Source: JAMCRM01 sp035561075 (GTDB lineage Bacteria > Acidobacteriota > Terriglobia > Bryobacterales > Bryobacteraceae). From it: 64,000 bases of DNA. The DNA is taken from assembly GCA_035561075.1 (NCBI GenBank), contig DATMYF010000137.1, forward strand, positions 6,651 through 70,650, in the 5' to 3' direction. The notes beneath the pieces were generated by a model, which saw only the letters and a list, made by a program, of their open reading frames with translations, searched no databases and was not told the DNA's origin. This document shows positions 49,707 to 58,621 of this stretch, piece after piece (the first letter of the stretch is position 1; each line of letters begins with the position of its first letter). Both the position numbers and the translations under genes were made by a program.

Positions 49707-50983
49707 AGCGCAAGCTGATGTTTACTGCTCCCGCCGTCCTGATCCTGCTCGCCCTGGCTGCCTGGGGCATCGACTGGAAGCAGATGGTCTCCGCGGCTGC
49801 GCCCGAGGCCATGCCCGTGGCCCGGGTGCGGCGGGGCGACGTCACTATCGCGGTGACCGCTCGCGGCGAGTTGCAGGGCGGTAATTCCGAGATGCTCGCC
49901 GCCCCCATGACCGGCGGCAATGAAATGGCCATCACCTCCCTGCGCTCACCCGGTGAGCTGGTAGAGGCCGGGGAAGTCGTGGTCCAGTTCGACACTACGG
50001 AGCAGGAGTTCAAACTGCGGGAGGCCGAAGCCGACCTCGCCGAGGCCGAGCAGCAGGTAATCCAGGCCACCAACGACAGTGCGGCGAAGGAGGAGGATAC
50101 CCGCTACGCGCTTCTTCAGGCTAAGGCCGAAGTGAAACTGGCGGAGCTTGAATGCCGCCGCAATGAAGTGGTGGCCGCGATCGTAGCCAAGCAGAACCTG
50201 CTGGCGCTCGAAGCCGCCCACGATCGGCTGCGCCAGATCCAGCAGGACCTCGGCAACCAGAAGGCCACTTCCAGCGCCTCCATCGCCATTCAGCAGGCCG
50301 CCCGCAACAAGGCCCGCGTTCAAGCCGATACCGCCCGGCGCAATATCGAGAACATGACCCTGAAGGCCAAGTCCACCGGCTATGTCAACGTGCAGCAGAA
50401 CAGCAGCGGCAACTTCATGTACTGGGGGATGCAGTTGCCCAGCTTCCAGGTGGGCGACACCGTACGCGCCGGCATGGGCGTGGCGCAGATTCCGGATCTG
50501 AAGAACTGGGAGGTGCACGCGCGCATCGGGGAACTCGACCAGGGCCACCTCGCAGTCGGTCAGAAGGCCGCCATTTCCGTGCCTGCGCTGGCCGGGAAGC
50601 GGTTCACCGGCTCGGTGAAGAGCATCGGCGGCACCACCGGCCCGCCGTGGGACCGCCGCTTCGATTGCCGGCTCACGCTCGACAACCCGTCGCCGGAGCT
50701 GCGGCCCGGCATGAGCGCCCGCATCGTGATTACCACCGGCGTGCTGTCGGCTGCCCTGTGGGTGCCCTCGCAGGCGCTCTTTGAAAGCGATGGCCGCAAG
50801 TTCGTCTACCTCCAATCGGGCGGTGCCTTCGTGCCCCACGATGTGAAGCTGGTGCGCCGCAGCGAGAGCCAGGTGGTCCTGACTGGCGTGAATGAAGGGC
50901 AGACCGTGGCGCTGGCCGGCCCCGACGAACAGAACCGCAAATCCGCCGCCCCAGCCAGCGCAGCCAAGGCGATTCCCAAATGA
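49703..50983 (+). CDS. Membrane-fusion protein, third of the operon
   Basis: The 426-residue protein has an N-terminal membrane helix (LMFTAPAVLILLALAAWGI), a lipoyl-like domain with R-G-D-V-T-I-A-V-T-A-R-G-E-L, a coiled-coil hairpin (FKLREAEADLAEAEQQVIQA) and a C-terminal domain with V-P-A-L-A-G-K-R-F-T-G-S-V and R-P-G-M-S-A-R-I-V-I-T. It is distinct from the two preceding adaptors, so the operon encodes three different adaptors rather than a tandem duplication. Its stop overlaps the permease ATG. Confidence 0.84.
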   Translation: MKRKLMFTAPAVLILLALAAWGIDWKQMVSAAAPEAMPVARVRRGDVTIAVTARGELQGGNSEMLAAPMTGGNEMAITSLRSPGELVEAGEVVVQFDTTEQEFKLREAEADLAEAEQQVIQATNDSAAKEEDTRYALLQAKAEVKLAELECRRNEVVAAIVAKQNLLALEAAHDRLRQIQQDLGNQKATSSASIAIQQAARNKARVQADTARRNIENMTLKAKSTGYVNVQQNSSGNFMYWGMQLPSFQVGDTVRAGMGVAQIPDLKNWEVHARIGELDQGHLAVGQKAAISVPALAGKRFTGSVKSIGGTTGPPWDRRFDCRLTLDNPSPELRPGMSARIVITTGVLSAALWVPSQALFESDGRKFVYLQSGGAFVPHDVKLVRRSESQVVLTGVNEGQTVALAGPDEQNRKSAAPASAAKAIPK

Positions 50984-52236
50984 TCGTGCCTCGCCGCCTT
51001 TTCTCCGATCTCCGCCAGGCGTTCGACAATCTGCGCGCCCAGAAGACCCGCACCATGCTCACCGCCCTGGGCCTGGTCTTCGGGGTCGGGTCCGTCATCG
51101 GGATGCTGGCCATCGGGGCGGGTGCGCGCGAGGAATCGCTGCGCTTCATCGAGCAGCTCGGGGTTCGCAACGTGCTCATCGAGTCGCGCCCGGCCACTAG
51201 CCAGGAGGAGCTACAACAGCGCCGCCGCGCCTCCCCGGGCCTCACCGAACGGGACGAGCGCATCTTGCGCGCCAATATCGACGCCCTCGAAACACTCTCG
51301 GTGCGCCGCACCCTGCACCCCGCGCGTGTGCTCCCCAAACCTTCGCGCGACGTTCCCGCGATGTACGGGGTGCGGCCGGCGTACGCCGAAATCCACAACC
51401 TGCGCATCGCCGAAGGACGCTTTTTCGATGCCCGGCACGACGATTCGAGCAACGCAGTCTGCGTGCTCGGCGAAAGCGCCAAAATCAACCTGCTGGGCTA
51501 CGGCGCCTCCGTCGGGAAGTTCGTGAAGATCAACGATACGTGGCTCGAAGTCGTGGGGGTTTTGAAGGAGCAGATCGGCGCCGGAGGCCAGTCGTCGGGT
51601 GGCAAGATGGCCGACCTGAACAACATCGTCTACATCCCCTTCAATACCTTCCAGTACCGCTTCTGGGACCAGGGCAGCTACATGAAGGACGAGTTGGACG
51701 GCATCGACCTGCGGCTCAAGGCGGATGCCGATAGCGTCCAGGTTTCCAAGGTGGTGATGGCCATCCTCAACTCGACCCATCACAACATTCAGGACTTCAG
51801 CGTCACCATCCCCGCGGCGCTGCTCGCACAGCAGAAACGCACCCAGACCATCTTCACCTACGTCATGGTGGCGATCGCCGCCATCTCCCTGCTTGTGGGC
51901 GGCATCGGGATCATGAACATCGTCCTGGCCACTGTCATGGAGCGGACGCGTGAAATCGGCATCCGGCGCGCCACGGGAGCCCGCCGCGTCGATATCGTCC
52001 GGCAGTTCCTCACGGAATCGGTACTGATCTCGGTGGGAGGCGGCCTGGTGGGTATCGGCTGCGGCTTCTTCCTTGCCTGGCTCATCGCCCGCACGGCGGA
52101 GTGGAAGACCATCGTGACCCTGTCCTCGGTGGGGATCGCGTTTGGTGTCTCGGTGGCTGTGGGGGTGGTCTTCGGAATCTACCCCGCGCTTAAGGCCGCG
52201 CGGATTAATCCCATTGAAGCGCTACGGTACGAGTGA
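50980..52236 (+). CDS. MacB/FtsX-type ABC transporter permease
   Basis: The 418-residue protein has an N-terminal membrane helix (about residues 27-47, MLTALGLVFGVGSVIGMLAIG), a large MacB periplasmic domain, and three C-terminal membrane helices (VMVAIAAISLLVGGIGIMN, SVLISVGGGLVGIGCGFFLAW, GIAFGVSVAVGVVFGIYPALKA), ending with the typical RINPIEALRYE. This is a MacB-like permease that works by mechanotransmission, normally with an ATPase; no ATP-binding gene is seen here. It ends one base before the convergent OMP gene. Confidence 0.9.
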   Translation: MIVPRRLFSDLRQAFDNLRAQKTRTMLTALGLVFGVGSVIGMLAIGAGAREESLRFIEQLGVRNVLIESRPATSQEELQQRRRASPGLTERDERILRANIDALETLSVRRTLHPARVLPKPSRDVPAMYGVRPAYAEIHNLRIAEGRFFDARHDDSSNAVCVLGESAKINLLGYGASVGKFVKINDTWLEVVGVLKEQIGAGGQSSGGKMADLNNIVYIPFNTFQYRFWDQGSYMKDELDGIDLRLKADADSVQVSKVVMAILNSTHHNIQDFSVTIPAALLAQQKRTQTIFTYVMVAIAAISLLVGGIGIMNIVLATVMERTREIGIRRATGARRVDIVRQFLTESVLISVGGGLVGIGCGFFLAWLIARTAEWKTIVTLSSVGIAFGVSVAVGVVFGIYPALKAARINPIEALRYE

Positions 52237-52237
52237 G

Positions 52238-54025
52238 CTAGAAGATGAAGCTCAGGCCGCCCCGGAATGCCCGCGGCGTCTGCATCAGAAACACGCGGCG
52301 CCCGCCGGCCACATTCAGGGGCATGTAGCCCTGGGCCAGCAGGTTGCGTAGATCCGCGGAAATCTCCATGCGCCACGGTAGCAGCGACCACGGCACGGGC
52401 TGCCTGAAATAGACATTGAAGCCCGGCTCCGGGCGCACGCTCTGCGTCGAGTAGAGATGCCCCGGTGAGACCGATTTCGCGTCGGCCCACTGGTAGCTCG
52501 CTACAACCTGGGTGCCCGACCACGGCAGTGTGGCCTTGGTCCGCAGTGTCGCGGCATGCCGTCGCCCGGCCCGAATCATGCTCCGCAGCTCGTCCGGGCT
52601 CTCGCTCGCCACTTCGCCCGAATCCGCCGTGAGAGCCCCCATCGATCCGTAGATCAGGGTAGTGCTGACGTTATCTCCGAAACTCTGCGTCACCGACGCT
52701 GTGTATCCCAGGGACTCGTAGTTGCCCGCGTTGAACACCGAGCTGCCCGAGTACAGGTCCGGAAGCAGGTCGCTCGAGAACGCGTACAGGCCCTCCGGAG
52801 CGTCCATCATCAGGGCTGTGTTCGATACGGATTCGCGGTACCCCGCTACTTGCAGTTTTCGTGAACCGAACGTGCGGGAGTAGGAAATCTCGTAGTTCTC
52901 ACCACGCTCCACGCGCGCCCGGCCGCGTTGCAGGGAAACCCGCGGGAACAGCGCCAGCGTCCGCAGGTCGTGCTGGAGTTCGGTGCCGGGCCGGCCCCAT
53001 CCCGCCAGGTCCGGCCGCGCGTTCCCCGAGGTGTAGGTCAACTCCAGCGTCCCCGCATCGCCCCCGTCGTAGGATAGCCGCGCGTAGGGGCTCAAGTAGT
53101 TCAGTCGGTCTAGGAACGAAACCGAATCGAGCGAAAAGCCGTACCGCAACCACAGGTTGTCCGAAAGCTGCGTCTGGTCGTCGAAGTCTACCGTCATGGT
53201 GCGTAGCGCCGGCATGTTGCCGCCACTCGTGCCGGCCAGTTGGCCCGGCAGATACAACTGCCGCATGGTGAGCGAAACTTCCGGACTCCCGTACCCGACA
53301 TTGCGGCTGAAGCTGGTCCGGAACGCCGCCGAGGGCATCCCGAATTGCGCTCCATACCCGACTTTTCCGGCCACCTGCACCTGATTCTCGCCAAATAGCG
53401 AGGTTGCCAGGGCGAACGCAGTCCCCAAGTCAGCTTGGGCGCCATATCCGGACGCGTCGTCCGCATCACCTGCGGAGAGCCGGACCAGGCCGCGGGTATC
53501 GGAGAACGCGCTCGTCGTCTGCGCCTTCGCCGGGCTCTGGTTTACGTTGGGCAACAGGCGCAGCACCGGCCGCATCTCACTCGCCGTTCGCAGTACCCAT
53601 TTCCAGTCGTCATCCATGAGGACCCGTTGGCCAGGCCCCGGGTAGACTAGTTGGATGGAGCTGAACAGTGTGGCAAGGCTCACGTTGAGCATGCTGCGCA
53701 TGCCCGGCTGCACCATGATGTTGTTCTTGATTGCCGGCACGAAGCTGGCAAGGGTGATCCGGATGGAGTAGACGTCGGGAAGCAGGCCCGCAAAAGCAAA
53801 ATAGCCGCGCTCGTCGGTCAGAACCTTCTCATGCAGCTTCTCCTGTCTGTTGAACAGGAAGACCGCGGCTCCCATTTGAGGAATCCCGCCGTTATCGGTC
53901 ACCAGCCCCGAAATAGCTCCCGACCGCTTGACTGGCGAGACGCCCCAAGAGGCCGAGGGCGCCATCAGGCAGACTGCCGCCGCAATGGTGAAAGCAACTC
54001 GACCGTGCGACATCCGGATGCTCAT
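52238..54025 (-). CDS. Outer-membrane protein with carboxypeptidase-regulatory-like N-terminus
   Basis: The 595-residue protein has a signal peptide (AFTIAAAVCLMAPSASWG), a CarboxypepD_reg-like beta-sandwich near residues 36-110 (ISGLVTDNGGIPQMGAAVFLF, LTDERGYFAFAGLLPDVYSI) and a long C-terminal region of amphipathic beta strands ending in L-S-F-I-F, typical of an outer-membrane barrel. No TonB plug domain or TonB box is obvious, so it is not a full TonB-dependent receptor. Its 3' end is one base from the ABC permease stop. Confidence 0.8.
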   Translation of the reverse strand: MSIRMSHGRVAFTIAAAVCLMAPSASWGVSPVKRSGAISGLVTDNGGIPQMGAAVFLFNRQEKLHEKVLTDERGYFAFAGLLPDVYSIRITLASFVPAIKNNIMVQPGMRSMLNVSLATLFSSIQLVYPGPGQRVLMDDDWKWVLRTASEMRPVLRLLPNVNQSPAKAQTTSAFSDTRGLVRLSAGDADDASGYGAQADLGTAFALATSLFGENQVQVAGKVGYGAQFGMPSAAFRTSFSRNVGYGSPEVSLTMRQLYLPGQLAGTSGGNMPALRTMTVDFDDQTQLSDNLWLRYGFSLDSVSFLDRLNYLSPYARLSYDGGDAGTLELTYTSGNARPDLAGWGRPGTELQHDLRTLALFPRVSLQRGRARVERGENYEISYSRTFGSRKLQVAGYRESVSNTALMMDAPEGLYAFSSDLLPDLYSGSSVFNAGNYESLGYTASVTQSFGDNVSTTLIYGSMGALTADSGEVASESPDELRSMIRAGRRHAATLRTKATLPWSGTQVVASYQWADAKSVSPGHLYSTQSVRPEPGFNVYFRQPVPWSLLPWRMEISADLRNLLAQGYMPLNVAGGRRVFLMQTPRAFRGGLSFIF

Positions 54026-54063
54026 CCGCGACGCTTACTCCGCGGGGGACTTTCCCGCTTTTA

Positions 54064-55737
54064 TTAGGTTACCGTAAACTGAGCGCTCGGGGTCAACACC
54101 TGGTTCCGCTTTTTGTCGGTGATCTTCAGCCTGAGAGTGTACTGTCCCGGTGCCAGCGTATTTAATGGGAGCAATTTTCGCACCGTTACCTGTGCCGCCG
54201 ACGCGTTTGGCATCGTAGCCAGGTCCTCGGAAAAAACGAAAACCTTCTCATTGCTGCCGTTCTTCGTCAGTTCGTATTCGATCTGCCCGTTCGGCTTGTG
54301 GGTCGCCTCGTCCGCCTCGAAGTTGTAGATCTTCATGTAGATCCCCAGCTTCTCATCGCGCCTGAAGACGTCGTTGACCCGCGGCCGCACCTTGGAAGTC
54401 CCGATGACGAACTGCCCCATGCCGATATTGCGCGTCGGCACGTCCTCTATCAAATCCGCCAGGATGAGGCTGCTCGACGAGAGCTTTTCGGAGTCCATCC
54501 GCGGAACATTGAGGGCCAGCTCGTAATTGTTCATGTTGCCGCCCACCACGTCCTTGGCCACCACGTTCAGCCGGTACATCCCGGGAGCCAGCGGGAGGCT
54601 TTTCTGGTAGATTGACGCCCGCTTGCTGATGAGTTGCAGCAGTTCCGCCGGGCTGTCCACCGTAACGGTGTCCTCAAAAACGTTCACCGGCCGGCGCGAC
54701 ATGGTGGTGATGCGGCCATAAATGTTTACAATGGCCTTCTGCACCCCCTCCTTGGCCTGGAAGTTCAAGTCTTTATTGTCGAACTGAAGAGTGATGTTGG
54801 TCAGAATGGAAGAGTCTGTGATGGGGAAGAAATCCGCCCGCACCTGCATGGGCAGGATGTTGAACGTGATCTTGGAGTTGATCTGCGCCTCAAGATCCTT
54901 AAACTTCACCACCGGGGGCTTCTGCAGCTTGGCGTACTGCTCCAGCCTTTCGAACTGGTTCATGCGAGACGGGGTGCCGCCGAAGGCTTCTCCCAGTCTC
55001 GTGCCGTCGGTTCGGTTGAAGCGGTCTGCCTTCGAGGAAAGACCCATCTGCTCCATCAGGGTCAGGCCGGCGTTCGGCACCATGAGGAGAGCGTCCTTCT
55101 CGGACGGGTCCATCGTCATGCGGTACTCGCCGGTCATCGTCGGATCCACGAATTCGATGATGATGTCCGTCCCGATGCCTTCGATCCAGCGATAGCGCCA
55201 CTTTTCAAACGGGAAGGTAGATGTCGTCCCGCCGCCCTCTTCCGAGGGCCGCTCGTAGCTGCCTCCCGACGGATGCGACTCCACCTCGTCGGCGGGGCCG
55301 AAGGTAATGTAAATTCTCCCGCGGTCCGATTTCCACCCCGGGATGCCCGAGGCAAACCGTTCGTTGGCGTACGCAATGCGCCGGTAGTGCTCTTCCTTGA
55401 ACTCGTTTTCCGAGCTGTCCGGGCTGGGGTCGCGGCGCATCCAGAAGCTCTCGATGAACTGCTCGCGCTCCTCATCCGTCTGCAGGCGCTTGAACGCGGC
55501 GCGCTCTTCGTCCGTGATGATGTATGTCACGTCCTCGTTGAGCCACCTGCGGTACGGGGTTTCGAGCTCCTTACGCAGCCGCTCCTCGCGTTTGCGCTTT
55601 TCCTTCTCCGAGAGCGGCTTGGCGATCGTTTCCCGCCCCGGAGCGGTGGAAGCTTTCTTGTCTTGCGCGACGGCGTTGCCAGCGAACAAAAGGCAGCCGA
55701 GTGATACGCTCGAAATCCAAAGGCGTGCTGGTACCAT
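54064..55737 (-). CDS. GWxTD-domain protein
   Basis: The 557-residue protein has a signal peptide (SVSLGCLLFAGNAVAQ), then W-L-N-E-D-V-T-Y-I-I-T-D-E-E-R, R-R-D-P-S-P-D-S-S-E-N-E-F, and G-W-K-S-D-R-G-R-I-Y-I-T-F-G-P-A-D-E, the GWxTD core, followed by beta-rich domains with a possible C-terminal immunoglobulin-like region. The domain's function is unknown and it is typical of Acidobacteriota and related phyla. ATG 55737 is preferred; a GTG at 55746 is three codons upstream. The start has a GTGAAG-type Shine-Dalgarno and a strong promoter. Confidence 0.82.
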   Translation of the reverse strand: MVPARLWISSVSLGCLLFAGNAVAQDKKASTAPGRETIAKPLSEKEKRKREERLRKELETPYRRWLNEDVTYIITDEERAAFKRLQTDEEREQFIESFWMRRDPSPDSSENEFKEEHYRRIAYANERFASGIPGWKSDRGRIYITFGPADEVESHPSGGSYERPSEEGGGTTSTFPFEKWRYRWIEGIGTDIIIEFVDPTMTGEYRMTMDPSEKDALLMVPNAGLTLMEQMGLSSKADRFNRTDGTRLGEAFGGTPSRMNQFERLEQYAKLQKPPVVKFKDLEAQINSKITFNILPMQVRADFFPITDSSILTNITLQFDNKDLNFQAKEGVQKAIVNIYGRITTMSRRPVNVFEDTVTVDSPAELLQLISKRASIYQKSLPLAPGMYRLNVVAKDVVGGNMNNYELALNVPRMDSEKLSSSSLILADLIEDVPTRNIGMGQFVIGTSKVRPRVNDVFRRDEKLGIYMKIYNFEADEATHKPNGQIEYELTKNGSNEKVFVFSEDLATMPNASAAQVTVRKLLPLNTLAPGQYTLRLKITDKKRNQVLTPSAQFTVT

Positions 55738-55776
55738 ACACTTCACCGGTTCCCGGACAGGGCTCTTTATCTAATC

Positions 55777-55806
55777 ATTGTAAGTCCCGGATTTCCACAA
55801 GGTCAA
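55777..55806 (-). promoter_or_regulatory. Sigma-70-type promoter of the GWxTD gene
   Basis: On the minus strand TTGACC (55806 to 55801), an 18-base spacer and TACAAT (55782 to 55777). The predicted start near 55770 leaves a leader of about 30 bases with a Shine-Dalgarno, so this gene is leadered, in contrast to the leaderless cases. Confidence 0.65.
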
Positions 55807-55975
55807 GCGTGCCGGGCCGGCACAGAGGGGCCGTGGATTCACGCTTGGAGAGCGCCCGGGCCGTGCTATCATGCACAGCAGGAACGCGCCCTCGCATGCC
55901 CCCGCTGGGACCCCCCGACCACTTCCCCCAGGCGAGGAGCATGTGTCAAACCGAATTGTCATTTTCGGAGTGAAC

Positions 55976-58579
55976 ATGCCCAACCCTTCGTCGAGGAAGC
56001 CGAAAGGCACCAGCCGCCAAGGCGGAACTGCAACAACCGATCCGGCCGCTGGAGGCGGTGAGCACATAGGCGCAACGTTCGACGATGCTCCCGTGCCCAT
56101 GCACGATATCGACCGCGACGGGATCATCCGCCGGGTCAACCGCGCCGAGTGCGAACTCCTCGGTTTCCAACCTCACGAACTGATCGGCAGGCACATCTTC
56201 GAATTCGTCGCCGCGGGCGAACGTGAGGCCAGCCGTGAAGCCATCACCCACAAGATTACCGGCGCGCAGCCCCTGGCTCCTTTCCGCCGCGAGTTCACTC
56301 GCCGTGACGGTGCCAGCCTCAGGGTTGAAATTCGCGAGGAACTGCTTCGCGACAAGGCGGGCAACGTCACGGGTATCCGCTCCGCCCTGGTGAACGTTTC
56401 CGAGCAGTATCGCACCGAGGAGGGCCTGCGCCACGCCCGTGAAGAGTTAGAAGTGCGCGTACGTGGCCGCACCCAGGAGCTTGCCCAAGCCAACGAGGCC
56501 CTGCGCCGCGAGGTGGCTGAGCGCCGGCGCGCCGAACAGCGCCTTGCCGCGCAGTACGCCGTCGCCCGCGTGTTAGCGGACAGCGACACCGTGGATGCCA
56601 CCATCCCGCGTCTGCTCGAGGCCATGGTCTCCCAACTCGGCTGGGACCTCGGAGCGTGGTGGAGCGTTGACGGAGAACGCCATGCGCTGCGTTTCTCCGG
56701 CTGCTGGCCGAAGAGTGCCGCCGATGCCGCCCGGCTGGCGGCCTCCTCCTTCGCCCCCGGCGAGGGCGTTCCGGGCAAAGTCTGGCGAACGGAAGCACCC
56801 GCCTGGCTGGATACCCCGCTCGAAGCCGCTTTCGGCTGCCCTCCCGGCTCAGGGGAGGGGCCTGCGTTCACCGGTGGCCTGGTCTTCCCCGTCACCGGAG
56901 CTGCCGGGACCACTGCCGTGGTCGTCCTCTTCTGCCGCTCCGAATGCACCCGCGACGACGAAATGCTCCGCACCGTCTCGCTGCTCGGTGCCCACATCGC
57001 GCAGTTCGTCGAGCGCAAAACCGCCGAGACGCAGCGCGACCGCAGTGAGGCCCGTTTCGCCGCTTTCATGGACCACCTCCCCGCCGTCGCGTACATCAAG
57101 GACACCGCCGGCCGGTATGTCTATTTCAACGCGGCCGTCGAATCCCTGATGGGCTACGAGCCCGGCTCCCTGCTCGGCCGTAGCGATCGCGAAATCTGGC
57201 CGCCCGAGATCGCCTCTGCCGTTTCCGCCCAGGACCGCCAGGTGATTGAGACCGGGCGCTCCGTGGAGGCAGTCACCTCCCTCCTGACGCCCAAAGTGGG
57301 TGTGCGCTCCTGGCTCGTCTATAAGTTTCCCGTTCCCGATCGCGACGGCGTGCGCTATATAGGCGGCATCGCCGTGGATGTCACGGAGCACCGCTTGCTC
57401 CAGGACCAGCTCCGTCAGTCGCAGAAAATGGACGCCATCGGGCGCCTCGCCGGCGGTGTGGCGCACGATTTCAACAACCTCCTCACCATCATCGGCGGCT
57501 ACGGCCGCATGATCCTCGATCAGCTTCCCCCCTCCGACCGTACGCGCGGCAGCATGGAACTCATTCTCAATGCCGCCGACCGTGCGGCTGTCCTCACCAG
57601 CCAGTTGCTGGCCTTCAGCCGCCGCCAGGTCGTCCAACCCAAGCTGATGGAGATCAACCATGTCGTCTCCAACCTGGAGAAGATGCTTCGCCGAGTAATC
57701 GGAGAACACATTGAGCTGCGCACGCGGCTCGATCCGCAAATTGACCGCGTGAAGGCCGATTCCGGCCAGGTGGAGCAGATCCTCATGAACCTGGCCATCA
57801 ACGCGCGTGACGCCATGCCCGACGGCGGCGTCCTCACCATTGAAACCGCCAACGTCCCATTCCGCAAAACCTCCGAGGCCCTCGATTCCCCTCCGGCGCC
57901 CCACGTGCGCCTGTCCGTGATCGACTCCGGAATCGGTATGGACGCGCAGACCAGGAACCGCATCTTCGAGCCGTTTTTCACCACGAAGGGTAGGGGAAAG
58001 GGTACCGGTCTGGGCCTCTCCACCGTTTACGGCATCGTCAAGCAGCACGGCGGAGAGATTCTGGTGGAGAGCGAACCCGGCGCCGGCGCCCGGTTCCATA
58101 TCTACCTCCCCTCCATGGCTGGGGAGCCCGGTTGCGAAACGCCCGAGGCGAATGCCCCGTTGCCCGCCAGCGGTACAGAAACCATCCTGCTGGTCGAAGA
58201 CGAGGGAGGCGTGCGCCGCCTTGCCCGCGACGTGCTCATTGGCCGCGGCTACCGCGTCCTTGAAGCCGCGGACGGCCAGGAAGCCCTACGCGTAGCCGAA
58301 CGCGAGCGCGGCTCCATCGACCTGCTCCTCACCGACATGATCATGCCGCTGATGAGCGGGCGCGAGCTTGCCAATCGCATCCAGGAGCGCTACCGCACGG
58401 TGCGGGTCGTGTTCATGTCCGGATACACCGACGATGTCATCGCCTACCACGGCGACCTCGGCCCTGAAGCGGCCTTCCTGCAGAAACCCTTCGCCCCGGA
58501 TGCCATCGCCCGCAAAGTGAGGGACGTCCTCGACGCGGGCAAACCGGCCACCAGGACCTCGCGCCCCGACGGTAACTGA
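55976..58579 (+). CDS. PAS/GAF hybrid sensor histidine kinase with C-terminal receiver domain
   Basis: An 867-residue cytoplasmic-looking signalling protein. In order: a PAS domain (GATFDDAPVPMHDIDRDGI, about residues 29-140), a coiled coil, a GAF-like domain (about residues 180-345), a second PAS domain, a dimerisation/phosphoacceptor helix with V-A-H-D-F-N-N-L-L (His near residue 496), an HATPase (DSGIGMDAQTRNRIF, GKGTGLGLSTVYGIVKQHGG), and a receiver domain with LLLTDMIMP (Asp near residue 786) and a K-P-F loop. ATG 55976 has GGAG five bases upstream; GTG 55943 and ATG 55871 are alternatives. No membrane helix is seen. The cognate output is unknown. Confidence 0.9.
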   Translation: MPNPSSRKPKGTSRQGGTATTDPAAGGGEHIGATFDDAPVPMHDIDRDGIIRRVNRAECELLGFQPHELIGRHIFEFVAAGEREASREAITHKITGAQPLAPFRREFTRRDGASLRVEIREELLRDKAGNVTGIRSALVNVSEQYRTEEGLRHAREELEVRVRGRTQELAQANEALRREVAERRRAEQRLAAQYAVARVLADSDTVDATIPRLLEAMVSQLGWDLGAWWSVDGERHALRFSGCWPKSAADAARLAASSFAPGEGVPGKVWRTEAPAWLDTPLEAAFGCPPGSGEGPAFTGGLVFPVTGAAGTTAVVVLFCRSECTRDDEMLRTVSLLGAHIAQFVERKTAETQRDRSEARFAAFMDHLPAVAYIKDTAGRYVYFNAAVESLMGYEPGSLLGRSDREIWPPEIASAVSAQDRQVIETGRSVEAVTSLLTPKVGVRSWLVYKFPVPDRDGVRYIGGIAVDVTEHRLLQDQLRQSQKMDAIGRLAGGVAHDFNNLLTIIGGYGRMILDQLPPSDRTRGSMELILNAADRAAVLTSQLLAFSRRQVVQPKLMEINHVVSNLEKMLRRVIGEHIELRTRLDPQIDRVKADSGQVEQILMNLAINARDAMPDGGVLTIETANVPFRKTSEALDSPPAPHVRLSVIDSGIGMDAQTRNRIFEPFFTTKGRGKGTGLGLSTVYGIVKQHGGEILVESEPGAGARFHIYLPSMAGEPGCETPEANAPLPASGTETILLVEDEGGVRRLARDVLIGRGYRVLEAADGQEALRVAERERGSIDLLLTDMIMPLMSGRELANRIQERYRTVRVVFMSGYTDDVIAYHGDLGPEAAFLQKPFAPDAIARKVRDVLDAGKPATRTSRPDGN

Positions 58580-58608
58580 CCGCCGCCGCCCGGGCGAGCC
58601 GCCGCGGC

Positions 58609-58614
58609 TACAAT
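58609..58614 (+). promoter_or_regulatory. Candidate -10 element of a leaderless beta-lactamase-fusion transcript
   Basis: TACAAT is followed by seven bases (AGCGGTC) and ATG 58622. Neither a Shine-Dalgarno nor a -35 box is visible in the GC-rich sequence before it. Confidence 0.45.
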
Positions 58615-58621
58615 AGCGGTC

